Part shown: piece by piece, positions 46,101-56,411 of the stretch
How positions within the stretch are numbered: the first letter of the stretch is position 1
Layout of the letters: each line of letters starts with the position of its first letter
Origin: Macrocybe gigantea
Lineage: Eukaryota > Basidiomycota > Agaricomycetes > Agaricales > Callistosporiaceae
NCBI GenBank assembly: GCA_011319805.1
Contig: SJRY01000150.1
Span: 1-58,412, forward strand
Length of the DNA stretch: 58,412 nt
Direction: 5' to 3'
The notes under the pieces: model-generated
Database searches by the model: none
The model's input: only the letters and a program-made list of their open reading frames with translations
Told to the model about the DNA's origin: nothing
Program-made: the position numbers and the translations under genes

Positions 46101-47557
46101 CATCTCCTACTTCGTCTGGGGTTCAGACCACTACATTATCTGATTCTGCTACTCGCTCTAATTTAACAGGAGACTCTTATTCTATACCCACATCGCCTAA
46201 AGCTAACGTTACTATTTCTACGTCCGGCAATGATGTTGTACCTGCCAGATCTGTTGAAGAGTTCGCCGAGGAGGGGGAGGGGGATGTGACGTTGTTCAAT
46301 TCTCCGCGGCGTAGAAAAGGCACTGTGCGCCGGTTATCTCATATTGCTTTGATGCTCATCTTGGAGAGAGGGCGGCCCATAACGCGTGGGTTGTCACTAC
46401 ATCACATTAAACTTTGTGCGATGGCTGAGACTGTTTTGTTGCGATAGGACGAGTCTTGGTGACATCGAGTCCGCTGTATCAACCTATGGACACCATGGAA
46501 CGGTTGGGATATGAAGTTCGAGTTTACATCAGGGTTCCCGACCTTGGTATGTTACTGGTAATATTTACCTGAAAACGGTCATCGTGATTCATCTGCAATA
46601 AGGGGACGGCATGGACCGAGAACGACATTACCGTGCGTCTGAGGAGAAAAGGAAGAAGAGGCATAGTACCAGCGCAATCGGAACCTCGGCACTTCAACCT
46701 GCCGTGACTTCTAGTTCTCAGCCAGAAGGGAGTAGAGAGCATCGCAGACGATTGTCCGAAGGTACCAGCGCCGACAGTGCAGGCGTTACTAGCGGTGACG
46801 CGGAAAGCGGAACGTTGAGCAGCGCTCTTGGCTTGTTTTTAGATGATGCCGAGCACAGCTCCGTTCCCACCTCGCTCCCAGTTGTTAACGCAGAGCAATC
46901 ATCGAGCGTTGGTGTCTCTCACTCTGCCGATCATGGCTCAAGCACGGCCACCACTACTTCATCCGACCAATTCTCCCACCCACATTCTCATTTAAAGCAC
47001 CATCTGGTTCAACATGTCCAACATCAGCACCCACACGCCGCCGCCGCACTCCATGCGTATACGCAATCTAAATGGCATACGTTGCCTGCACATACGATAA
47101 CAGGACAGCGAATCCGCTATCGAGAGCAGGGGGTCGATGAACTTCTACAATTGAAGCTCCATCAAGCCATCGCCGCTACTGACGATGTTCCCAAGGGTGC
47201 GACTATTGTGCTCGCTACTGGCGATGGGAATGTCGGACAGTTCAGTGAGGATGGGTTTTTAGGTGAGGATTACTCTTTGTTTCCAAGTCAACCCTCCTGA
47301 CTCGGTTTGTCCTCAGGTCCCGTTCGTACTGCGCTGAAACGAGGATGGAATGTTGAGTTATATGCTTGGGAGGAGGGATTGAGTAAGTCGAATGCTAGGT
47401 ATCCTGTCAATGCTCTAATCCATGTCCTTTTACAGGTCGCGCATGGAGAAGAGAGTTTGGAGAAGACAGTGAATGGGGACAGAGTGGAAAGTTCAGAATC
47501 ATCGCATTGGAGCAATTTGCGGACAGTCTGTTGGAAGAAACGGAATTGGTCCATTGA
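43126..47557 (+). CDS. Large NYN-domain (PIN-like RNase) protein
   Basis: About 1280 aa from seven exons: 43126-43897, 43994-44908, 45179-46385, 46448-46546, 46603-47262, 47317-47382 and 47436-47557. NYN domains are Mg-dependent PIN-like ribonucleases, as in MARF1 and YacP. Residues 1-550 are disordered with a long acidic run (~150-200) and a basic patch (PRRKRKRRRPDRP). The domain's first strand is LVHIFIDHSNILIGLL (~556-570), the central part is RRVLVTSSPLYQPMDTMERL and YEVRVYIRVPDLGDGMDRE (~965-1005), and the third acidic block is ATIVLATGDGNVGQFSEDGF (~1197-1216), then LKRGWNVELYAWEEGLS. So the catalytic fold is split by ~380- and ~150-residue Ser/Thr/His-rich insertions. Two frame breaks (44278, CC for CCC; 45770, AAA for AAAA) are each repaired by one base. 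Start: the first ATG in frame (MPPYKSTYSLSS). Confidence 0.88.
45020..45046 (+). other. Hairpin in the long third-position intron of the NYN gene
   Basis: Inside the 270-bp intron 44909-45178, GGTCT-GTGCC, a TCGT loop, then GGCAC-CTG-AGACC can pair as a 10-bp stem with a three-base bulge. The other introns of this gene are 53-96 bp. It may be incidental or affect splicing; no small-RNA family is recognised. Confidence 0.35.
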
Positions 47558-48614
47558 TTTTCACTATCCGGCGCGCGTTTCAGTTTCGGCATTTTCACTT
47601 TCCTACCAAAAAGCGTAAAGAACATACTACTGGTAGGACTGAAACTCGCACCAACAACACTGAGGGATGTCACCTTCGGCCGCGAAAAGATACTATTAGC
47701 AGGATATGAACCCGGCAGAGGAGTGGTCACTGTGTTCGATAGAACGTCACTTGTCAGACTCATGATCAACACCGTCTTTCGGCGCAGGTCTATCTCAATC
47801 AGAGTGCGACAAGTTGCAGGTGTTTGCAGAGGGTGTCCACAGTGACACCTTTGTCATACAGCGGTCAATGGAACTTCAAAAACCCAAAGCAAACCGAGCT
47901 CGTCTTTGTTCAATATGACTGTGTCCAAGTTAGTCCGAGAATTCGAATGAAATCATGATGAAGTCCACTACACCAGGAAGAGACTTGTAAATAACTCTGA
48001 AGCAGATAAGTCAATCACAGATCCTTCGTGATTCGGTTTTCTGGACCCACATCAGCACCTGAACGATGAAGAGCCTTACATCCGTCGGTAGTTCCCGCAT
48101 AGCTTCGCCTTCGTGCAATCGTCGTCTCACCCCATGCGCCCGCTTTTGCGCTGAAAAAACCCACCGTTTGTTTGGTTGTGTCCCATTCGTTCTTCGCGGT
48201 TGACAAGACCTGATGGATGTGTAAAGTGTCCAGAGTCTTTGCATTCAAAGAGAAACACAATAACAGGGCAGATAGTGCAAGATCTAGCAGAAATCGTCAA
48301 AGGAATGGAAGTCTTGAATTGCGCACTGGAGGCTAATCATAGGGGGTGGATAGGTGCGAGAATCGTCCTGGCTCTGCAATCATGGAGTGCACATCTGTCA
48401 GTGGTTCCTAGGCTCTCTGATCGACAGAATCTATCTTCATTGGCAACCTGTTGCTGGTCCAGAGAGGCCTGATCTGCCTGTAAGAACATGAACAATTATA
48501 GCACGGTGATATAAAATCTAATTTCTTTCGGCTCTGGCCCCATGTTATATAGGAACCAGATGCAACGGCGTAACCAATTGAGATTTACCATACCCAACCT
48601 CGCAAAATTTGAGC
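47558..48614. other. Spacer between the NYN and seven-helix genes
   Basis: About 1 kb. A minus frame at 48260-48011 (TAKNEWDTTKQTVGFFSAKA) reads somewhat like coding sequence, but its upstream exon could not be found. Otherwise 3' UTR of the NYN gene and a promoter. Confidence 0.4.
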
Positions 48615-49913
48615 CATGGCAGAAGGACCTTCCCGTGCTTTGCCTGGAGAATTGCAAGACATTGCTCAGTCTCTCAACAGCGCGCCCCTTGTATGTCTCT
48701 TGTCGGGTAAGCAAATTTATCCACAGGTACCATTCAAGACCGACAGGGACCTCTAACCCCTCAAGGGACATATACCTCCGCGCTCGCCCTAATGATATAT
48801 GCGAACTGTGCGGTTCTTTCCTCATTACCATCAGCAGGATGATTTCTCTGTGCGTCTAGACAAACGACCGGAGAAGAAGAGAAGCTTCATCGCGGCGATC
48901 GTCGTCATACAGTATATCTTGATCATGGTTTCCATCGGCCATGGCGTTTATACGTTATCTTTGGCCTTTACATCGAACTCGTTGCGAGATCTTGAAGAAC
49001 TTTATTTCTATCCACCCATTGTGGATGTTGTCATACCAGCTATAACGCTTTACTTGGCAATGGTCATTGCCGATGGCCTGATGGTGAGCTGCGTTCGCTC
49101 TTGTCCCCACCGTTTGTCCAAACTCATAGTTTCAACGAGATCTGGAGGTGCTGGAACGTATGGAACCGCAGTTTTCTTATCGTCACCATCTTGAGTTCGG
49201 CTACGGCCGCTGAGGCTGGCAAGTCAATCCTGATTTTCCGTCAGAGAAAGATATCAATCATTCCCTCCCATCGACAGGTCTCTTCTTCTACGATACTTAT
49301 CTCCAGATCGTTCTTGCGCCTCTCCCTCCTACACCTGAAGCTCGGGCGCTCGCGGCGCATGAACACATGATCGTCCAAGCGGGCTATTTTCTCGGTGCCG
49401 GCGTAACGCTGTCAGCATCTACTCTCATCGTCATCCGAATATACATGATGAGCCGACTGCAAAGTGCGCGGAAGTTCAAACGAATCATCGAGGTCGTGGT
49501 TGAATCGGCGCTGCTGTACACTGTCCCATCGTTGGCGTACGTATTGCTTCAAGCTACGCGCACGTTCTCGATTGAGCAGAGCATGTTCGACGCCATCTCG
49601 GTAACCATGACTGTAGGTTGAATACGATTTGCATGTGTCGCATCGTTTTTGACTTGAGCGTCTCCAGGGTCTCGCTCCGTTATTATTGGTGATGAGGATC
49701 CATCTTGGGCTGGCCAGGCCAGACACTGCCTGGACCGTATCAACCTCCATTACGCATCCTAACCTTGCCGAGTCACGACCTGTAGAAGAAGGCAAAGCAG
49801 ATGCAGATGCTCCCGATGCTCAGACTAATTCTGATAGGGAGATTACTGAAGCCAACCCTCATACGGCTGACAGTCGCCGCAAAGACGTCGACCTGGAAGC
49901 TGCAGCGGTCTAG
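48615..49913 (+). CDS. Basidiomycete seven-helix (GPCR-like) membrane protein
   Basis: Start ATG 48615 (MAEGPSRALPGELQDIAQSL). The N-terminal ~70 residues are spread over short exons that I could not fix exactly (ALALMIYANCAVLSSLPS is one). From 48835 the model is solid: KRPEKKRSFIAAIVVIQYIL, VVIPAITLYLAMVIADGLM, then IWRCWNVWNRSFLIVTILSS, matching the W-R-C-W...W-x-R pattern of a common mushroom membrane family. Later: VQAGYFLGAGVTLSASTLIV, VVVESALLYTVPSLAYVLLQ, APLLLVMRIHLGLARP. The intron at 49219-49277 uses GC-AG ends (EAG|LFFYDT is only in frame that way). The cytosolic tail is acidic (ADADAPDAQTNSDREITEAN) and ends LEAAAV. No function assigned to the family. Confidence 0.82.
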
Positions 49914-50149
49914 GCTCCTGCGTATTACAAGCGATCTCTAAATAATCTTGAAGTCTGAGCTGGATGATGGATTTGCTTTTTTGTTTTTAATACTTCCTGG
50001 CATTCAAACATGCCACATCTTGATACTTCTAGTTCAACTTCTAATAAATATGCAGTATGAGAGATTAACAGAGTACGATGGACGTTTCCTTCTTGTGATT
50101 CAGTCACTCCATGACTCTAGATCCAGAGAAATTTTGTAAGAGACGAGAT

Positions 50150-52740
50150 CTACTGGTCAACGGCTTGCACGCCGTCGTATTTGGGCAAGCGCTTGCAAGC
50201 TTCTGCCCAATCAATTGTTCCATTGACGAGCTCCGCGACTAACGAAGTCACTTCATCGATCGAACCGATCAGCTGATCCGTCGTATCACGTTCCCTGAAA
50301 ACGCGTTCAAAATCGCGCGTGTATAATAAGTATATGATTCTTCACATACCGCAATGTGATTGTCCGTTTTTGCACAGCTATTTGTTTGTAAGAAATATGA
50401 GCGATGATGAAAAGGATATTGGATGGCCAGATAAACGCACATGCAAAATCAACCGTGATGCCAAAGGGCGTGCCTAACTCGTCATTTCGCGAATATCTCC
50501 TCCCGATCGAGGCGTTCGAATCGTCTACGCGAGAAGAAATGCCGGCTTTTCGCAGCTTCGATGCTGTTAGGCGGTGAGACGCTGAAGGAAACGGGCACAT
50601 AGCATAACGAATTAAACGCACAGACTTCCTCGACAAGCGGGTCGAATTCATCTCTTGCACTCAGAGGGACAATCAGAACTTTCGTGGGAGCGATGACGGC
50701 GGGAAGCGACAGGACCTGAAAAATCATTAGCCGGAGACACAATGGCCCAAAAAGTCTCTACTCGCTCCACGTTCAATGTCTTGTTCTCTGCTCCAGAAGC
50801 TGTGCTCCAGTAGGGCATAGAGGATGCGACCGAGACCGAATGAGGGTTCGATGACATTGGGTGTGAATTCCCTGACTGATTTAGGGCCGAGAAAAAATCC
50901 GCTTTAGATCGCAGTAACAGGGAGAGAGCAAAATCTAACCTGTCTGTCTCAGTGTTTTTTTCTCGATCGTTAGATGTTCCGGAGTCAGTGTGAACTCCTT
51001 GGCCCCCGACTTGATAATAGCAGAGCTGCAAATCGGAGTCAGAGAAAGCGCAAAGAGGAGAGATTGCATATATGCGTCTTCAAAAGACACGCACCCTTGC
51101 GCCAGTTGACCCCGCAATGTAGCGAGGTCCTCTTCCGACATTTCCTCAATAATCTTCGTGATAACGGCAGCATCCGCCTTGAACGTCTTGCCGAGAACCT
51201 TCTTGTCCCACTCCACCACCTCTTTCTCAAAAAATATCGGTTCCTTCAATGCCTGCCTCACGACGAGCGGTGTGCCGGTCTTGTTCGAGTGTACGGTGAG
51301 ATCGTACGCCGCTCTGTCAGCGCATCCAACGCACTCCGTCCAGCCGTTGGAGTTGTGGATCTCTGCGTCCCAGCAGTCAGTCGCATAATGCGCCATCTCG
51401 TTTGCCATGTGCTGCCTGAATCTCAGCCGCGCCGGATTGATGCCGATCTTGGTCAGGAACTGATATATGCGGACCAAGAAGTAGCCCAACGTCTCATTCG
51501 CGACGATGCCATTGTCCACCGCGTCACCTATGCTCATCTTCGTCGTCTGCGAGCTACCGCCCTCCTGCGTGTCCTTGTCGAGCATGTCTAGCTGGACCGA
51601 GCGCACCTGCTTGAATTTGGGATGCGACTTGTCCGTCGGGTCGACGAAATGCTCGATTTCGGCCATTGTGAATTCGCGCACGCGCATCAGGCCCGCTCTT
51701 GGCGAGATTTCGTTTCGGAAGGAGCGGCCAATTTGCGCGGAGGCGAATGGGACGCGCCCGTTGTTGAAGTCGAGGAGTCGGGCGAAATTCAGGAAGTGAC
51801 CTTGGGCCGTTTCGGGCCGTAGGTAGCTGCAGAATGTATGCGCGTCAAAACACGGGGCACTGTAAGCCGGTATTCGGTACACACCCTCTATGTTGACCAG
51901 TGGGACCTATGCTGCTCGTAAACATGAGGTTAAAGAGTTGGGGTTCAGTGACTTCATTGTCGGTGTCGGGGTTCCGGATGTTGTACTTGCGACAGAGCTC
52001 ACCCAGCTGCGGACCATCGTAGTTATCGAGCTGATTCAATAAAAACATTTGGCTATACTGTTTTCGATGTAGTGAGGGGATGAAACGCACCTTGGCCAGG
52101 ATAATCTCATACTCCTTCACGATCTCGTCCGGCAGCTGCACGACGGTTGTCTTTGCACCCTTTTTCTTCTTCTTCTTTTTGTCATCTATGGGTGAAGGAA
52201 CGGCCTCCAAACCCCTGGCTTCCCTGTCCCCTTCTAAACGGGCCTCAAGCACGTTCTTGACCAGGTGGTCAGCACGGAGAACGTCGCCTGTCTTGCTGTC
52301 CTTCACCATCCAGTCCGCGAACCTCGCTACGTGGCCGGATGTCTCGAAGACGGAGGATGGAGTCATGACGGTCGTGTCCAGTTCCAACATATTCTCCTCA
52401 ACGATAAAGTGTTTCCTCCATTCCGCGATGATGTTGGCTTGCAGTGCTGAGCCTGGTGGGCCATAATCGTACAGACCGGCGACGCCTGGAAGAAGCGCGT
52501 ATATCGCGTTTTATACGATTCCTCGCTGTAACGATGGAGAAATGCGTCATGCTTACCTCCATAGATTTCAAATGCTGGTGCATAAAAGAACCGTCGATTC
52601 AGGAGGGCTTCGAACCTGATTTTATCGAATGCATGGGCGGTCTTATTGACAACGGTGGCCATATTGGAGGAATGGCGGCGGAGGCGGAGGACGATAGTCG
52701 GACGATAAGATGTTGGCCTGATAAAGAGCCACGGACGCAT
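50150..52740 (-). CDS. GRS1: Glycyl-tRNA synthetase, probable dual cytosolic/mitochondrial start
   Basis: Class II aminoacyl-tRNA synthetase that charges tRNA-Gly. Core blocks: [60 protein letters not shown]; motif 2 ([20 protein letters not shown]); [17 protein letters not shown]; motif 3 ([20 protein letters not shown]); the anticodon-binding domain ([60 protein letters not shown]). It ends [10 protein letters not shown]. An insertion holds a run of seven lysines ([10 protein letters not shown]). About eight short introns, all consistent, including EEV|SSKLRKAG. Two in-frame ATGs: 52740 opens [20 protein letters not shown], basic and free of acidic residues like a mitochondrial presequence; 52662 ([12 protein letters not shown]) starts the cytosolic form. 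No frameshifts. Confidence 0.96.
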
Positions 52741-52862
52741 ACAAAAATTCAAAATTTCGAGTCACTTGTCTATTTGAGCGACATTCTCCCAGTCAAAGTA
52801 AAAATTTAGCCGAGATCCGCGCCCTACTTTTTTTTTTTAATCTTATCACAAACCCAGGACTA

Positions 52863-55194
52863 CTATGCCGTGTTCCGCCTTGCTACACTGCTCTGCCTCA
52901 GTGCCTTTTGCATCTCCCCGTAGCCCCTTCTCATCCACTCCTCTGGTGATAGTCGTTCACTTCGGGCATCGCGTGTGAATAGAGTGTCGTTCAAGGGTGA
53001 GAATGCCCACTCCGACAGCTCAGGGAGTGGTGCCGAAGTAATTGCGAGCAATTCATTTCCTTCGCAATACGGTCAGAACCACGAACCCTCTAAAGAGACG
53101 GAACAATTGCTGAACTGATGATGTTGTTCGTGAAATGATCAAGATTCTGATAACGAAAACATCAGGTCGATGCAGGCCAGGAGTACAACATAACTAACCA
53201 GATCATTTTTGTCATATCCGAATGGATCTGTCAGCGAGAACCCCGTTAAGTAACGATTGAAATGAATCATGAACCAATCCTACTTTCTATTTCTTCCGCG
53301 GCGACCAAGAATCCAAAGAATACGAAACTCTGATAGAGCCCACAATCAAATACTCTAAGACCGCATGAATCGTTTAGGACGTACGGCGAGGGAGGTGGCA
53401 GGGATTGTCAGCCAATTTAGGTCGTTCCATACTTGCAAAGGCTAATATAATTTCAAAAACGAAAGCTACAGATCTTCAATGGTAAGACGCACGAGGAAGA
53501 ACACGTATACAATCGTCACGAGCCATAGATGCATTGAATACCTGTTTTCAAGGGGATCAAGCATTCACAACGTGATTCGAGGCAACAACTTACGAGAACG
53601 GGATAGGCGTGGTCAGTATTCGTTCAAATCCGGTCAAGCACTCGACCAATTGATCGAGAACATTCACGTATGCACCTTGGGAATGGATTTGAAGGACCAT
53701 GGACCAGAACCTCATGCCACTCACCAGCGATGACACCGTCAATTTGACCCCTGGACTGCAATGTTGAAATATACGAGCTCTAGCCGAATCATCGTAAATA
53801 AACGACCATAGAGAAGGAGAAACACTTGCCAAATAGAATGAGATTTCCAAAGGTATGTTGTGCGAGACCGTGACGTGTCTCCGTTTTGCCGCTTTCTTCG
53901 CTGCAGTCTTGCCTTTTCCCTCTTTACCCTTCTTCACGAGCCAAAGATTCAGCAAAGAGAAAGGAAAGACATCAAAGAGGTGGTATGACGGCGGGTTCGA
54001 GGCCGGTTGCAGAGGTGGATCACGCGACGAAGAGGATTTTCTACGGGTGCGCGGAACCTCTTCGACGTGATTGTATACCTCCTTGCTGTCTGACTCTGTT
54101 GTTGACAGCCGATAGCTTGGAGACTCCAATTTGGGATCTGTCCCCGCGCCGTTTGGAGAAGGACCGAAAGACACCGACAGCCCATTATCGCGTCCCTTCG
54201 CACTGGCCCGCCTACTACTATAATGGAGCGGAAGCGAACCATCCGGGCCGAAAGAATGGTTGTTCATTGTCCGAGAGGAAAGAGTCGCATCGCGGTCATC
54301 TGAAAGGTAATTATCGTCCATTGAAGGCCGTCCGGCAGGGAGATCATATACTGGAATGAATTTCATGAGATGGTACAGGTCCCTGAAGGCATCTTGAGAT
54401 CGCCATATAAAGGGCCCAAAGCGGACTCACTCATAGTCGATCCCGTCTTCGCCTCTCAGATAATGTTTGACCGAAACTGCGAAAGCCTCGATGAGGTTGA
54501 TTACGGTCACTTTCTCCACTAAAGTACGCGCTTTTAGTTCATCGATTGAGGCGCCTTCAGCAGCGAGAGGCACTGGTCGTACTCGATCAGTGGATTCACC
54601 AACGAATAAAGGTTCATACCTACTGGGAACATGGAACCACGTGAGCCTTGCGAACGTCCTGCTTGCGGAGATCATTTTGGACCATAAACGCCTTCCTTCA
54701 TTATACATCTCGAAAGACGATGTTGTCCGATAAGAAATGACGAAACCGAGTACCGTTCCAATGCTAAATGAATTGTTTTAGGTTGCCCCCATTCATGTGC
54801 GCTCTACCCCCAAAAAGAACGTACGTACACAGTCAGTAATGTAGGTCTGATAGAGACTCCAGACCCTTTATGGTTTAGCACTGTGATGACCGTCGCCCAG
54901 GCCGTGAAGAAGATGATAATGTTCCAACAGCGAAACAGAGCAGTCGCCAGCAGTGAGTTGAGGAGCGACGCGGCGGGCTTTTGCCTCGGCGCAAATCTGA
55001 TAGACAGACCGTCCATTCAGCTAACGTTAACTAGAGGATGTCGTTGACGACGCGACAGAGGACAAACTCACGGATCCGGGGTGCGGAAACCATCATGACT
55101 CGTAAGTCCCTGTTGAAAAAGTAAAGAATGAGCTTGTTAGACGGCTGACAACGTCAGAGAAGCTCACCAATGTTCTAGTAGTTGCAGATGTCAT
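52863..55194 (-). CDS. Bestrophin-family (RFP-TM) anion channel
   Basis: Membrane channel of the bestrophin/UPF0187 family, in fungi usually assigned to anion transport. N-terminal exons are short: MTSATTRTL from ATG 55194, then GLTSHDGFRTPDP; the join to the next exon is out of phase by one base, and ATG 55016 (MDGLSIRFAPRQ) is the alternative start. Then FRCWNIIIFFTAWATVITVL (helix 1), RPTLLTV, LGTVLGFVISYRTTSSFE-type sequence leading into YNEGRRLWSKMISASRTFAR and WFHVP. KHYLRGEDGIDYEDLYHLMK precedes a ~150-residue Ser/Pro/Arg-rich insertion. Then PFSLLNLWLVKKG, DQLVECLTGFERILTTPIPF, YSMHLWLVTIVYVFFL, WLTIPATSLA, FVFFGFLVAAEEIE|NPFGYDKNDL, NNIIRNELLAITSAP and a hydrophilic tail ending SSVARRNTA. 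The NPFGYDxNDL block is diagnostic. Introns are many and short. Confidence 0.88.
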
Positions 55195-56411
55195 TAACGT
55201 TAGACCGTATGCAAAGCAGCGGTTTCTGCTCTAGACCTGTACGATGTACGACGATGGGACCGCAAGGATCTGAGTACGCCTCGTGCTGGGGACATGATAT
55301 ATAAACGCTGCTCGCTTCTTTCTCACCATCCAATAGGTCTCTTGCGGCCCTCAGGCGCCGTCATCACACTGCTATAATAGGATTTCTGAGACAACATCTG
55401 CGCGCCTATCTTGGGCGGCTGGTGGCGATCATAGTGAAAGTGTAGATCGGGTGAACATTGGTACCGAGACCAGCGTCGATTAGCAGGTGGTCTTGTGAAT
55501 GAGCGTTACCAAGCGAGGCCTCAACCGACATGTGAAACAAACCCAAAGGTAGAATCTTATCAGCAAACCGAACAGGTTTTTGGGCCTCTCTCCTCCGAGC
55601 TGATGACCAACCGAAAGACGCCTTCCACATGTCCTATGCGCCAGCCCTCTGGTAGGCTGCTTCTTACCGTCAAGGACTATGCTTGTTTGCGATTATGATG
55701 GTGATGGAATCCTCTTCGGCCTGAGGCGATGGTGATTGAATCAATGTTCTCGGGGAAATAAATATAACATTGCGGCCAGTGTGAGGCCCCACGCACAACT
55801 GACTGTATCCATTAAGTGACTGCATCATGCCGAGCACAAAAGCATAAGTTTAGGATACACGAAAACACGATTATTCTCACCCGGCCGGCCGACGGCGAAA
55901 TGGCCTGCATATCAGGTCCCGACAATGTCAGGTTAAAGCAAACGTTCGCATTTCTGTGACTAGCGTCACTATCACGTCACAGTGCCGCGACAGATATCAG
56001 TCCTACTCTACAGACTTCATGCCTCGACCATATCAGTTATTTTCCATCTGTGATGTTATTCTTGCCCTCTGGTCTAAAAAAGAGATGTGTCGATCCCTGT
56101 CCACGGCAAAGTTGTACGCCAAATGTTACTGGCAAGTGAGGCATCCGAACAAGACCTTTTGGCAAGAACCAGCATTCCACCAAAACAACCTACTATATAA
56201 TCGAAGTGTCGCACATACATCACTAATCAATAAGAATAGAATAGACGCATGACCAAGCGCTAGGATTGGTACATGAAACGAAACAGGAAGTACAATCGTT
56301 GAAATGAAAGGATTTCTGACCAAGATGTGGTACGGATGATGACAAGGACGTGTGCCGTGCGCCCATCAAGTGAGTCGAGTGTCAACTGCTATGAGGAGGG
56401 CGTTGTCATTT
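55195..56411. other. Spacer upstream of the bestrophin gene
   Basis: 1.2 kb. Only short frames (55495-55698 plus, 55630-55406 minus, 55956-56252 plus), none with domain or splice support. No repeat noticed. Confidence 0.4.
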
